NCBI RefSeq assembly: GCF_009665255.1
Contig: NZ_CP035687.1
Location: 868,001 to 932,000 of the forward strand
Source of the DNA: Vibrio metoecus
GTDB taxonomy: Bacteria > Pseudomonadota > Gammaproteobacteria > Enterobacterales > Vibrionaceae
Direction: 5' to 3'
DNA length: 64,000 nt
A model generated the notes under the pieces. It was given only the letters and a program-made list of their open reading frames with translations, searched no databases and was not told the DNA's origin. This document shows positions 38,350 to 47,269 of this stretch, piece after piece; positions within the stretch are counted from its first letter, which is position 1, and every line of letters starts with the position of its first letter. Position numbers and translations under genes: made by a program.

Positions 38350-38697
38350 ATGAACCCGCAACGTACCTTTCACCGTTTGATGCTGAAACTCAGCCTGCTT
38401 AGCTGGCTGCTAGTTTCGATCATGCCTGTGCTGAACGCGCACGGTAATGCGGCGGGCGTTTGGGCAACACTCTGTACCATCAATGGTTTTGAACTGGTCA
38501 AAATTGAAGATGGCAAACCGCAAACTCAGCACAGTAAGCCGTGTCCGTTTGCCCATTTCTCCAATTTTCATCACACCGAACTTCCAACCACACGACTTCC
38601 AATTCGACAAACGACGGCGCAAGTAGACGGTTACACTTTTTTGGCTCTAAGTGTCCGTTTTGAAAGTGCTGTCCCGCGTGCTCCGCCTGCGGCCTAA
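38350..38697 (+). CDS. DUF2946 family protein
   Basis: A 115-residue exported or membrane-anchored protein. An N-terminal hydrophobic helix (~12-32) is followed by a CTINGFELV block, a Cys-Pro-Phe triplet (KPCPFAHF) and the Arg-Ala-Pro-Pro end (VPRAPPA) typical of DUF2946, a family often near metal-uptake genes. The start at 38350 is chosen because it precedes the hydrophobic helix; the frame is open 17 codons further up. It is probably co-transcribed with the PepSY membrane protein. Confidence 0.8.
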   Translation: MNPQRTFHRLMLKLSLLSWLLVSIMPVLNAHGNAAGVWATLCTINGFELVKIEDGKPQTQHSKPCPFAHFSNFHHTELPTTRLPIRQTTAQVDGYTFLALSVRFESAVPRAPPAA

Positions 38698-38806
38698 CTG
38701 AATTCATTACCCAATAACAATAACCTATTAGTAAAGTCACACGCTCATATCCCATTTGGTTTCTCGACCGAAGGGATAATTTGCGTTTAAAAAAGGAAGA
38801 AATACG

Positions 38807-40218
38807 TTGAGTACCGTTACTACACCTCAACCGACGGCGGCTGCGCGTCGTAAAACCCTCTATTTTCTCACTTGGCGTTGGCATTTTTATGCGGGCCTGT
38901 TTGTGGTGCCTTTTATGTTGATGTTGGCGCTGACGGGCTTAGTCATGTTGTTTGATGATGAAATTGAACAAGCCCGCTACGCCGAGGTATTAAACGTTAC
39001 ACCACAAACGCAGGTCATGCCTGTTTCTCAGCAGCTTGCGGCAGTACAAAAGGCGTATCCAGAAGCGCAAGTTACCCAGTTTATTCCTGCGCTTCAGCCG
39101 GATTTAGCCAACCGTTTTTCTGTACTGTTTAGCGATGGCTCAACCCAATTTATCACGGTTAATCCGTATAGCGCTGTGGTTCTGGGCGCCATTGATCGTA
39201 GCGAAAGCTGGTATGAATGGGCGAACAGCATTCACGGCACCTTATTGATTGGCGATTGGGGCGATTATTTGATTGAAGTCGCGGCGAGCTTGGGGATGAT
39301 TTTACTGGTGAGTGGCATCTACTTATGGTTGCCGCTCGATAACGCGCGTAAAGCGGGGTTTCTCAACATCCGAGTAGGCAGTGGTGCGCGAATTTTCTGG
39401 CGTGACCTGCACGCAAATTTAGGTGGCATGCTGTCCTTAGTGCTGCTGTTTTTCCTGATTTCCGGTCTTTCGTGGGCAGGCATTTGGGGCGGAAAACTGG
39501 TGCAGGCATGGAATACTTTCCCGACGTATTACACTTGGGGAGAAAAGCCGCAATCTTTGCTCACTCACGCAGAACTGAATCATGGTGCGGAAAAAGAGAT
39601 GCCGTGGAACTTGGAGCAAACACCAGTACCGCAATCTCATCATCATGGGGGGAGCATGAGAGAGTCGCGACCAATGCCACTATTGGTATTGACCAAGTGA
39701 TCGCTCAGGCCAAGGCGCTCGGTTTTACGCAGTACCGCGTTGCTTTTCCGCGTGGGGAAACGGGCGTGTATACCGTTTCTGCCAATACCATGGCGGGTGA
39801 TATTGTCGATCCACGTGATGATCGCACCGCGCATTTTGACCAATATTCTGGTGCGTTACTCACCGAGGTCACTTGGCAAGATTATTCGCCATTTGCCAAA
39901 GCGATGGCGGCGGGGATTTCGCTACACCAAGGCGATCTCAGTGTGTGGAACAAAATAGCCAACGTGCTGTTTTGTCTCGCTTTCATTCTGATCTCTGTTA
40001 CAGGTGTGATGATGTGGTGGCTGCGCCGCCCGACCGGTCAGGCTCGGCTAGGTGTTCCGCCCCGTTTTGAACAAGATGGGATCTGGAAAGCAGGCTTAGT
40101 CACGTTACTGGTGATTGGCGTGGCATTCCCACTGGCGGGAGCGACGATAGTGTTGGCTTTGCTGCTTGATGGGTTACTGGTGAGCCGTATTGCTAAGCTG
40201 AAAATCGCTTTCAGTTAA
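38807..40218 (+). pseudogene. PepSY-associated membrane protein (iron-uptake-linked), frameshifted
   Basis: Two overlapping frames (38807-39700 and 39472-40218) form one 470-residue PepSY_TM protein when one G is added to the G6 run at 39647-39652. It has four membrane spans: WHFYAGLFVVPFMLMLALTG near residue 23, one at ~155-175, one at ~200-225, and the C-terminal pair around VLFCLAFILISVTGVMMWW. The start is a TTG at 38807 with a strong AAAAAGGAAG site. Family members sit beside siderophore and metal receptors, perhaps as inner-membrane reductases; that is by association. With DUF2946 upstream it forms a likely metal-related operon. Confidence 0.82.
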
Positions 40219-40295
40219 GTGCAAAACTAGGAAAGTAAATAGAGGCCAGATTTTATCTGGCCTTTTTAGTTCACATGAGTACGAGTCGACCTCGT

Positions 40296-40679
40296 TTAAG
40301 CCTGATACAACTCAAGTGGCAACCCATCCGGGTCAGCAAAAAAGGTGTAGGCTTTGCCTGTGTATTCATCAATGCGGATCGGTTCCACACTCACGCCTTG
40401 TTGCTCGAGCTGAGCCTTTATTTCCGCCACATCATCCACCACAAACGCCAAATGGCGCAGCCCTTGTGCTTCAGGAAAACTTGGCCGCTCAGGTGCGTTA
40501 GGAAAAGAGAACAACTCAATCTGCGAACCATCGGGCAGGGCTAAATCCAGCTTGTAAGAGTCTCGCGCGGCGCGGTAGTTTTCGGCCAATACGCGCAACC
40601 CGAGAATTTCTGTATAAAACGCTTTCGAGCGTGGGTAATCCGAACAAATGATTGCAGCATGATGAATGCGTTTTAGCAT
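40296..40679 (-). CDS. VOC family protein (YaeR/glyoxalase-like)
   Basis: A 127-residue vicinal-oxygen-chelate protein. Metal-ligand-type residues lie in RIHHAAIICSDYPRSKAFY (His), QIELFSF (Glu), GLRHLAFVVDD (His) and LPLELYQA (Glu). This is the pattern of YaeR-type VOC proteins, which resemble glyoxalase I but have no proven substrate. Its ATG overlaps the upstream LysR gene by 7 bases. Confidence 0.9.
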   Translation of the reverse strand: MLKRIHHAAIICSDYPRSKAFYTEILGLRVLAENYRAARDSYKLDLALPDGSQIELFSFPNAPERPSFPEAQGLRHLAFVVDDVAEIKAQLEQQGVSVEPIRIDEYTGKAYTFFADPDGLPLELYQA

Positions 40680-41611
40680 GTGGACTCCTTACCATTGAGC
40701 TTGGGACTGAGGTGTTCGAGCACAAAATCAATAAACACTCGCAAGCGAGCCGGCATGTATTTGGTCTGCGCGTACTGCATAGCAATCGCGCCGTGATAAT
40801 TACTCTTAATATTCCACTCTTGCAGCACTTGCACTACCTTGCCAGCCGTCAGCGCATCGTGCACCACAAAATCATGGAAAATGCCGATGCCGAGGTGATT
40901 CTTCACCCCAGTTAAACGCAGTTGCGATTGGTTCACGGCGTAACGACCACTCACCGCAACTGTGTGTGTTTCGCGGCCTTTGGCAAACGTCCAGATATGA
41001 TCTTTATCGGTTTCCGCGAGGTAGAGACAATCATGCTCGGCTAGATCGGTGGGGTGAATCGGCGTGCCACGCTGCGCCAAATATTCAGGGCTGGCACACA
41101 GCACCAAATTGGTTTTGCACAGTTCGCGCAGCACGAGGTTTTCATCCGGCTTATCTGTCAGGCGAAAGGCGACATCAATATTGTGTTTGAAGAGATCAAT
41201 GTCACCATCGGCGGCGCGAAGCTTGAGCTGAATATGCGGATATTGGGCGAGAAATGGCACCACAAACGGCTGCAATACAGAGTTTAAAAATGCCTCTGGT
41301 GCAGCAACAGTCAGGGCGCCAGCAGGCTCGGCATGTTCCGAGCTGGAGATTTCGATCGCTTGCTGCGCCGCATTGACCATCAATAAGCTTTGGTCATACA
41401 CCTTTTGCCCCGCTTGGGTGATGATGAGTTTGCGCGTCGTACGTTCAAACAGCTTGACCGACAAGGCTTGCTCAAGGCGAGTAATCAGTTTACTGAGCGC
41501 AGAAGGTGTTACGCCAAGTTTGCTGGCCGCAGCGGTAAAACTGCCTTCATTGACCACCACAATAAAAGTGGCGAGGTCGGGCAGTAGGGCAATCAATTTT
41601 GGAAGTAACAT
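40673..41611 (-). CDS. LysR family transcriptional regulator
   Basis: A 312-residue LysR regulator: an N-terminal winged helix with FTAAASKLGVTPSALSKLITRLEQ and LFERTTRKL, then a substrate-binding domain. The ATG at 41611 has no good ribosome site; a TTG 7 codons upstream (41632) is possible. It is translationally coupled to the VOC gene downstream, which is unusual for LysR genes and suggests the pair responds to the same compound. The effector is unknown. Confidence 0.88.
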   Translation of the reverse strand: MLLPKLIALLPDLATFIVVVNEGSFTAAASKLGVTPSALSKLITRLEQALSVKLFERTTRKLIITQAGQKVYDQSLLMVNAAQQAIEISSSEHAEPAGALTVAAPEAFLNSVLQPFVVPFLAQYPHIQLKLRAADGDIDLFKHNIDVAFRLTDKPDENLVLRELCKTNLVLCASPEYLAQRGTPIHPTDLAEHDCLYLAETDKDHIWTFAKGRETHTVAVSGRYAVNQSQLRLTGVKNHLGIGIFHDFVVHDALTAGKVVQVLQEWNIKSNYHGAIAMQYAQTKYMPARLRVFIDFVLEHLSPKLNGKESTC

Positions 41612-41757
41612 AAGTGTCGATGAGTCGGGCAACCAGTGGCGTCACTGTCGCAGAATCATCGGGTAAATGCAATTTGGTGAAACTAAAGTGAGGGGTTGTC
41701 GGGCAAGAACAGTATCCCGCCTAGATCTAGATATAGGCGGGGCAAGGTACGCATCGC

Positions 41758-43026
41758 TTAAGCGTTCAATGCTTGTTCTAAGTCGGCCAGAATATCATCG
41801 ATGTGTTCAATGCCGACAGAAAGGCGGATCATCTCCGGTTTCACGCCCGCTTTGAATTGCTCTTCTTCACTCATTTGGCGGTGAGTAGTGGATGCAGGGT
41901 GGCAAGCGAGTGATTTTGCATCCCCGATATTGACCAAGCGTTTGAAGATTTGCAGCGCATCGTAAAAACGCACGCCTGCTTCATAACCGTCTTTCAAACC
42001 AAAGGACAAAATCGCCGAAGGTTTACCGCCCATGTATTTTTGCGCCAGCGCGTAATACGGCGAGTCTTCCAATCCGGCATAGCTGACCCAACTGACTTTC
42101 GGATGCTGCTTGAGGTACTGCGCGACTTTCAGCGCGTTTTCGGTGTGGCGTTCCATACGCAGTGGCAGCGTTTCCAAACCTTGCAGGATCATGAAGGCGT
42201 TCATGGGTGAGAGGGCAGAGCCAGTATTGCGCAGCGGCACAGTACGCGCGCGGCCAATAAAGGCAGCATCGCCAAAGGCTTCGGTGTACACCACGCCGTG
42301 ATAAGACGGTTCTGGTTGATTAAATACGGGGAAGCGGTCTTTGTGTTGCGCCCACGGGAACTTACCTGAATCGACAATCACGCCGCCCAACGTGGTGCCG
42401 TGTCCGCCACAATATTTGGTCAGCGAGTGGACGACGATGTCCGCACCAAAGTGAATGGGTTTGCACAATGCAGGGCTGGCGACCGTGTTATCGACCATCA
42501 CTGGCACACCTTTGGCGTGGGCTAAATCCGCGAGGCGTTGTAAATCAATAATGTTACCCGCTGGGTTGCCAATGCTTTCGCAGTACACCGCTTTGGTCTT
42601 GTCATCGATAAGCTCAATCAAACTCTCGGGGCGATCGTCCTTGGCGAAGCGCACTTCAATCCCTTGGCTTGGCAACATATGCGCAAATAGGGTGTAGGTG
42701 CCGCCATACAGTTGCGGTGTGGAAACAATGTTATCGCCCGCTTGCGCCAACGTCAGAATCGCGTAGTTGATAGCGGCGCTGCCCGCACTCACTACCAACG
42801 CGCCAATCCCGCCTTCGAGTGCGGCCATGCGCTTTTCCAACACATCATTGGTTGGGTTCATGATCCGCGTATAAATGTTGCCCGGCACCGCCAAGTTGAA
42901 TAGGTCTGCGCCGTGTTGTGCGTTATCAAATTCGTAAGCGACCGTTTGGTAAATCGGAGTGGCCACCGATTTGGTGGTCGGGTCGGTGGTGTAACCAAAA
43001 TGGATAGCAAGAGTTTCGTCTTTCAT
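41758..43026 (-). CDS. metY: O-acetylhomoserine sulfhydrylase-type PLP enzyme
   Basis: A 422-residue Cys/Met-metabolism PLP enzyme. The N-terminus (HFGYTTDPTTKSVATPIYQTVAYEFDN), the phosphate-binding SAGSAAINYAIL and the PLP Lys in VHSLTKYCGGHG fit O-acetylhomoserine aminocarboxypropyltransferase (MetY) better than the shorter MetB/MetC. It would make homocysteine or use sulfide directly. AGGA precedes the ATG. Monocistronic. A related gamma-lyase activity cannot be excluded. Confidence 0.88.
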   Translation of the reverse strand: MKDETLAIHFGYTTDPTTKSVATPIYQTVAYEFDNAQHGADLFNLAVPGNIYTRIMNPTNDVLEKRMAALEGGIGALVVSAGSAAINYAILTLAQAGDNIVSTPQLYGGTYTLFAHMLPSQGIEVRFAKDDRPESLIELIDDKTKAVYCESIGNPAGNIIDLQRLADLAHAKGVPVMVDNTVASPALCKPIHFGADIVVHSLTKYCGGHGTTLGGVIVDSGKFPWAQHKDRFPVFNQPEPSYHGVVYTEAFGDAAFIGRARTVPLRNTGSALSPMNAFMILQGLETLPLRMERHTENALKVAQYLKQHPKVSWVSYAGLEDSPYYALAQKYMGGKPSAILSFGLKDGYEAGVRFYDALQIFKRLVNIGDAKSLACHPASTTHRQMSEEEQFKAGVKPEMIRLSVGIEHIDDILADLEQALNA

Positions 43027-43380
43027 CGTCTGTCCTTTGACTGGATTAGTGAAATTTCCTTTCTACTTGAAGCTGCTGCTCCAAGCCGTCTGGGTATAAG
43101 CCATCTTTGAAGTTTCATGCTCATAAATCAAGCGTTCGCGATTCAACACGAGATGCATGACACAACGAATCCTCGATAAGATTGGCTAGAAAAGTGTATC
43201 TGTGCCTGAGATTCACGAATGCTTTTCCGTTACCGCAGATAATCGCTTGCGTGAGCTTGGATTACACTAAGGGAAAGGTTTTTACAGTGTAAATATACCC
43301 TTGCGACTTGAAGCATTGCCGCTAAGTGTCTTAGGTATAGATCCTGTTACCCACAAAACAAAAACAAGAAGGAACACGCA
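43027..43380. other. intergenic region between metY and kbl
   Basis: About 350 bases carrying divergent promoters. A TACTTGAAG...GGGTATA stretch near 43061-43097 looks like one end of an ERIC element but is too short to call. No riboswitch fold was recognised. The AAGAAGGAA ribosome site of kbl lies at its right end. Confidence 0.4.
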
Positions 43381-44574
43381 ATGTCTTCTGCTTTTTATCA
43401 GCAAATCCGAACTCAGCTTGAGGAAGTGAAAGCTGAGGGGCTTTATAAATCCGAACGTGTGATCACCTCGCAGCAACAAGCGGCGGTCGAAATTTCTACG
43501 GGTGAACAAGTACTGAACTTCTGTGCGAACAACTATCTTGGCTTGGCCAATCACCCAGCGCTGATTGAAGCAGCGAAACAGGGGATGGACAGCCACGGCT
43601 TTGGTATGGCGTCGGTGCGTTTCATCTGTGGTACGCAAGATATCCATAAACAGTTGGAACAGAAACTCTCTCAATTCTTAGGTAAAGAAGACACCATTCT
43701 TTACACCTCATGCTTTGATGCCAACGCGGGTTTGTTTGAAACTCTGCTTGATAAAGAAGATGCGATCATCTCTGACGCACTAAACCACGCTTCGATCATT
43801 GATGGTGTGCGTCTGTGTAAAGCGATGCGTTTCCGCTATTCAAATAACAACATGCAAGAGCTGGAAGAGCAGCTCATCGCGGCGGATGCAGCCGGTGCTC
43901 GTCACAAGCTGATCGTGACTGATGGTGTGTTCTCAATGGATGGCGTAGTCGCTAACTTGCCTGCCATCTGTGACTTGGCGGATAAATACAACGCCTTAGT
44001 GATGGTGGATGATTCTCACGCAGTGGGTTTCATGGGCGCGAATGGTCGCGGCACACACGAATACCACGATGTGATTGACCGCATCGACATCATCACCGGT
44101 ACGCTAGGCAAAGCCATGGGCGGTGCATCCGGCGGTTACACCTCGGGCAAGAAGGAAGTGATTGATTGGCTGCGTCAACGTTCACGTCCATACCTATTCT
44201 CTAACTCAGTTGCACCTTCGATTGTTGCAGCATCTCTGCGCGTGCTGGACTTACTACAAGAAAGCGGCGATCTACGTGAGCGCCTATGGGAAAACGCAGC
44301 GCACTTCCGTACTCGTATGGAAGCGGCGGGTTTCACCATGGGCGGCGCTGATCACGCCATCATTCCCATCATGCTAGGTGATGCCAAAGTGGCTGCAGAA
44401 TTTGCAGAACGCGCACTGGCCAAAGGCATTTACGTTATTGGTTTCTCATTCCCGGTTGTACCAAAGGGACAAGCGCGCATTCGTACGCAAATGTCAGCCG
44501 CACACAGCCGTGAACAACTGGACAAAGCCATCGACGCCTTCATTGAAGTGGGTCGTGATATGGGACTCATTTAA
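43381..44574 (+). CDS. kbl: glycine C-acetyltransferase (2-amino-3-ketobutyrate CoA ligase)
   Basis: A 397-residue PLP enzyme converting 2-amino-3-oxobutanoate and CoA to glycine and acetyl-CoA. It has DDSHAVGFMGANGRG and the PLP Lys in TGTLGKAMGGASGGY. Length is exactly that of the family. AAGGA precedes the ATG. It is followed 2 bases later by tdh, together forming the threonine-to-glycine pathway. Confidence 0.97.
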   Translation: MSSAFYQQIRTQLEEVKAEGLYKSERVITSQQQAAVEISTGEQVLNFCANNYLGLANHPALIEAAKQGMDSHGFGMASVRFICGTQDIHKQLEQKLSQFLGKEDTILYTSCFDANAGLFETLLDKEDAIISDALNHASIIDGVRLCKAMRFRYSNNNMQELEEQLIAADAAGARHKLIVTDGVFSMDGVVANLPAICDLADKYNALVMVDDSHAVGFMGANGRGTHEYHDVIDRIDIITGTLGKAMGGASGGYTSGKKEVIDWLRQRSRPYLFSNSVAPSIVAASLRVLDLLQESGDLRERLWENAAHFRTRMEAAGFTMGGADHAIIPIMLGDAKVAAEFAERALAKGIYVIGFSFPVVPKGQARIRTQMSAAHSREQLDKAIDAFIEVGRDMGLI

Positions 44575-44576
44575 TT

Positions 44577-45608
44577 ATGAAAATCAAAGCACTTTCAAAA
44601 CTGAAACCGGAGCAGGGCATCTGGATGAACGAAGTGGACATGCCTGAGCTTGGCCACAACGACCTGCTGATCAAAATTAAGAAAACCGCGATTTGTGGTA
44701 CGGATGTACACATTTATAACTGGGATGAGTGGTCACAAAAAACCATTCCAGTTCCTATGGTAGTCGGCCACGAATACGTGGGTGAAGTGGTTGGCATTGG
44801 CCAAGAAGTGCGTGGTTTCCAAATTGGTGATCGCGTTTCTGGTGAAGGTCACATCACTTGTGGTCACTGTCGTAACTGCCGTGGCGGCCGTACGCACCTG
44901 TGTCGTAACACCATTGGTGTGGGCGTAAACCGCACCGGTTGTTTCTCTGAATATTTGGTGATCCCAGCGTTTAACGCATTCAAGATCCCAGATGGTATTT
45001 CAGATGATCTGGCGTCTATTTTCGACCCGTTTGGCAACGCCGTACACACCGCGCTTTCATTCGACTTAGTGGGTGAAGATGTGCTTATCACCGGAGCTGG
45101 CCCAATCGGCATTATGGCCGCTGCGGTTGCGAAACACGTTGGTGCGCGCCATGTGGTGATCACCGATGTGAACGAATACCGCCTCGATTTAGCTCGTAAA
45201 ATGGGCGTGACTCGCGCTGTGAACGTTGCTGAGCAAAACCTAGACGACGTGATGAAAGAGCTCGGCATGACCGAAGGCTTTGATGTGGGCTTAGAGATGT
45301 CTGGCGTACCAAGTGCGTTCAGTGCCATGCTCAAAACCATGAACCACGGTGGCCGCATCGCTCTGTTAGGTATTCCACCATCATCCATGGCGATTGATTG
45401 GAACCAAGTGATCTTCAAAGGTCTGGTGATCAAAGGCATCTACGGCCGTGAGATGTTTGAAACTTGGTATAAGATGGCGAGCCTCATTCAATCGGGTCTC
45501 GATATCAGCCCAATTATCACTCACCATTTCAAAGTGGATGACTTCCAAAAAGGCTTCGACATCATGCGCAGCGGGGCTTCCGGCAAAGTTATCCTCGATT
45601 GGCAGTAA
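44577..45608 (+). CDS. tdh: L-threonine 3-dehydrogenase
   Basis: A 343-residue zinc alcohol dehydrogenase-type enzyme oxidising threonine to 2-amino-3-oxobutanoate with NAD. Zinc ligands are in ICGTDVHIYNWD and GHEYVGEVV, the structural cluster in CGHCRNCRGGRTHLC, and the NAD loop in ITGAGPIGIMAAAV. It starts 2 bases after the kbl stop. A strong terminator follows, after which an accessory region begins. Confidence 0.97.
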   Translation: MKIKALSKLKPEQGIWMNEVDMPELGHNDLLIKIKKTAICGTDVHIYNWDEWSQKTIPVPMVVGHEYVGEVVGIGQEVRGFQIGDRVSGEGHITCGHCRNCRGGRTHLCRNTIGVGVNRTGCFSEYLVIPAFNAFKIPDGISDDLASIFDPFGNAVHTALSFDLVGEDVLITGAGPIGIMAAAVAKHVGARHVVITDVNEYRLDLARKMGVTRAVNVAEQNLDDVMKELGMTEGFDVGLEMSGVPSAFSAMLKTMNHGGRIALLGIPPSSMAIDWNQVIFKGLVIKGIYGREMFETWYKMASLIQSGLDISPIITHHFKVDDFQKGFDIMRSGASGKVILDWQ

Positions 45609-45626
45609 CCGAAAATCTCTCCACAG

Positions 45627-45655
45627 AGCGCTCCGAAAGGGGCGCTTTGTTTTTA
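45627..45655 (+). terminator. Rho-independent terminator of kbl-tdh
   Basis: AGCGCTCC pairs with GGGGCGCT around a GAAA loop (one T-G pair), followed by TTGTTTTT. Confidence 0.9.
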
Positions 45656-45712
45656 GCTAAAACTGTTTTTATAAACAGTGAAGTGGAAAATATGACCCGA
45701 TTTAGCCCTCGC

Positions 45713-45777
45713 TTTGGTCCCATTTTGGTCCCATCTCACTTTGTAATGGGACCACGTTCAGTTTGTTTTGGTCCCAT
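45713..45777. repeat. cluster of TTTGGTCCCAT repeats at the edge of the accessory segment
   Basis: The 11-mer TTTGGTCCCAT occurs three times in direct orientation (45713-45723, 45724-45734, 45767-45777), with an inverted copy ATGGGACCA at 45746-45754. A further GGGACCA lies at 46020-46026. Such short direct and inverted repeats near an integration junction resemble arm-type integrase binding sites. An integrase remnant lies 3.5 kb away. No matching copy was seen at the far end. Confidence 0.55.
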
Positions 45778-46222
45778 CATCGCAACACGTAGAGGCGAAG
45801 ATGTTCTATGTAATAATTGGACAAAAGTGAATTTAATAACAACTTCAGCTCGAGCAGTTGATATTAGAAAAAGCATCTTGAAACCTTAAGCGTCTGTATA
45901 GGTTGACAAGTATGACCGTTTGGGCTGAAACTTTTTTCCACATCCCTCATTATGTATGCTGTTTAATTGTAATGAAGTCATTTCTGTTAACATGCATTAT
46001 GTCAATGGCTACCTGAATGGGGACCATAATGCTATCATAAAGTGTTAGCGCTTGAGGTTTGATTGTACGAAATCGCTATCAGTATCAGGCTCCTCAATAA
46101 ACTAGTTATTACTTTCGACTGATAAACAATTGAAGTTCAGGAATGTGATATTCAGGTTTGGGGAAAGATTGTATTAGAGGCAAAACATAAATAATAAAAA
46201 TAACAAACACCGGGTTGGTTAA
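45778..46222. other. AT-rich leader of the accessory operon
   Basis: Together with the repeats this is a 600-base gene-free stretch. Base composition changes to AT-rich here. It should hold the promoter of the HNH-ATPase operon. The small open frames crossing it are not credible genes. Confidence 0.45.
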
Positions 46223-47017
46223 ATGGGAAAACAAGCAAGAAATTACTCACAGCAAACGTTGAAAAAGCTCTTTGCACTATCTGGAAATCAATGTGCGTTC
46301 CCAGGTTGTACTAAGGCACTTGTAAACACTGACAATGCAAAAGAATCTAATATATGTCATATCGAAGCAGCTAACGAAGACGGTGAGCGTTATAGGGAAA
46401 GCATGTCAGACAAAGAGCGTGCAGATTATAACAACCTTATTCTTTTGTGCGTTCAGCACCATACCGAAACTAACGACGTTACAACATATACAGTTAACAA
46501 GCTTAAGCAAATGAAGGAAGACCATGAAGCAAAAATTGCTGTGATAAACCTAGGTCGTTCTCCCTCTATGCTCAAAACTGCAGTAGATAAAATTTCGAAA
46601 ATTGGCTTAAGCGCACTAAAAGACGCCGATGCAACAAAAAGTTTTAACATAACAGACAAACTAAATCACAATGGCGTAGCTGATAAGCGACGTCTAATCA
46701 ATGACTTAAAGGTTTACTATCATAAGTTAAACCTGCTTTACGATGAATTAGATGACACAGGATCTTTGAAAAAAGAGAACTTATTAGATAACATCCGTCA
46801 CATTTATTTGGATGTATCTGGGCGATATATAGGCAAGAATGACGACTATATGCCTATCATAAAGCAGAACGCAGATGCTATCTTTGAAGATGTATTTGAT
46901 GAGTTACTACAATTTATTGATTTTGGTGATGTTAGTATTGAAGATCTATCACCGGCCTTAAGAGTTGTAATGGTCGATGCATTCATGAGATGCAAAATTT
47001 TTGAAGAACCAATTTAG
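46223..47017 (+). CDS. HNH nuclease component of an ABC-3C-type system
   Basis: A 264-residue protein with an N-terminal HNH nuclease domain. Zinc-type cysteines are C24 and C29 in CAFPGC; His46 (ICHIEAANEDGERY), Asn70/71 and His79/80 (NLILLCVQHH) form the HNH pattern. The C-terminal ~100 residues (about 160-264) are helical and acidic. This layout, followed by a small protein and a DUF2326 ATPase, fits the effector of ABC three-component systems, where a nuclease is fused to a family-specific C-terminal domain. It would cut nucleic acid when the ATPase partner is triggered. The low GC differs from neighbours. The defence role is inferred. Confidence 0.82.
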   Translation: MGKQARNYSQQTLKKLFALSGNQCAFPGCTKALVNTDNAKESNICHIEAANEDGERYRESMSDKERADYNNLILLCVQHHTETNDVTTYTVNKLKQMKEDHEAKIAVINLGRSPSMLKTAVDKISKIGLSALKDADATKSFNITDKLNHNGVADKRRLINDLKVYYHKLNLLYDELDDTGSLKKENLLDNIRHIYLDVSGRYIGKNDDYMPIIKQNADAIFEDVFDELLQFIDFGDVSIEDLSPALRVVMVDAFMRCKIFEEPI

Positions 47018-47035
47018 GGTTAAGGCTAGGCATAG

Positions 47036-47269
47036 ATGATTATTAGCAAAAATATCAATCCAGATAAAGACCTCTATGTCATTGGAGCTCACATCATTGA
47101 TGTTCTTAAATCTACTAAAGGAAAGTCAATCGATTATTTTGAACTTTACCAGAAGCTTAAAAATCATATTGATGTTTCAATGCAACTATTTTCTCTTTCA
47201 GTTAGCTGGCTATTTCTTTTAGGTGTTATTGATAAAAATGGCGAAGGGCGAATAACTAAATGTTTTTAG
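47036..47269 (+). CDS. small middle component of an ABC-3C-type system
   Basis: A 77-residue protein with a compact winged-helix-like pattern: a start of DLYVIGAHIIDVLK, then IDYFELYQKLKN and a final SWLFLLGVIDKNGEGRITKCF. Its place between the nuclease and the ATPase, its size, and its 10-base overlap with the ATPase gene are those of the middle component in ABC-3C loci. AAGGCTAGG precedes the ATG. It is thought to bridge effector and ATPase. Confidence 0.75.
   Translation: MIISKNINPDKDLYVIGAHIIDVLKSTKGKSIDYFELYQKLKNHIDVSMQLFSLSVSWLFLLGVIDKNGEGRITKCF

Noticed and set aside
43027..43380. Possible riboswitch or MetJ boxes between metY and kbl
   Set aside because: Only weak AGCCGTCT-like matches and no recognisable aptamer fold; not enough to call.
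44864..45439. A 191-codon frame antisense to tdh
   Set aside because: Shadow of tdh; the tdh motifs are complete and this frame has no ribosome site.
45599..45889. A 96-codon frame across the GGTCCCAT repeats after tdh
   Set aside because: It runs through the tdh terminator and the repeats; its protein is repeat-derived and has no credible start.
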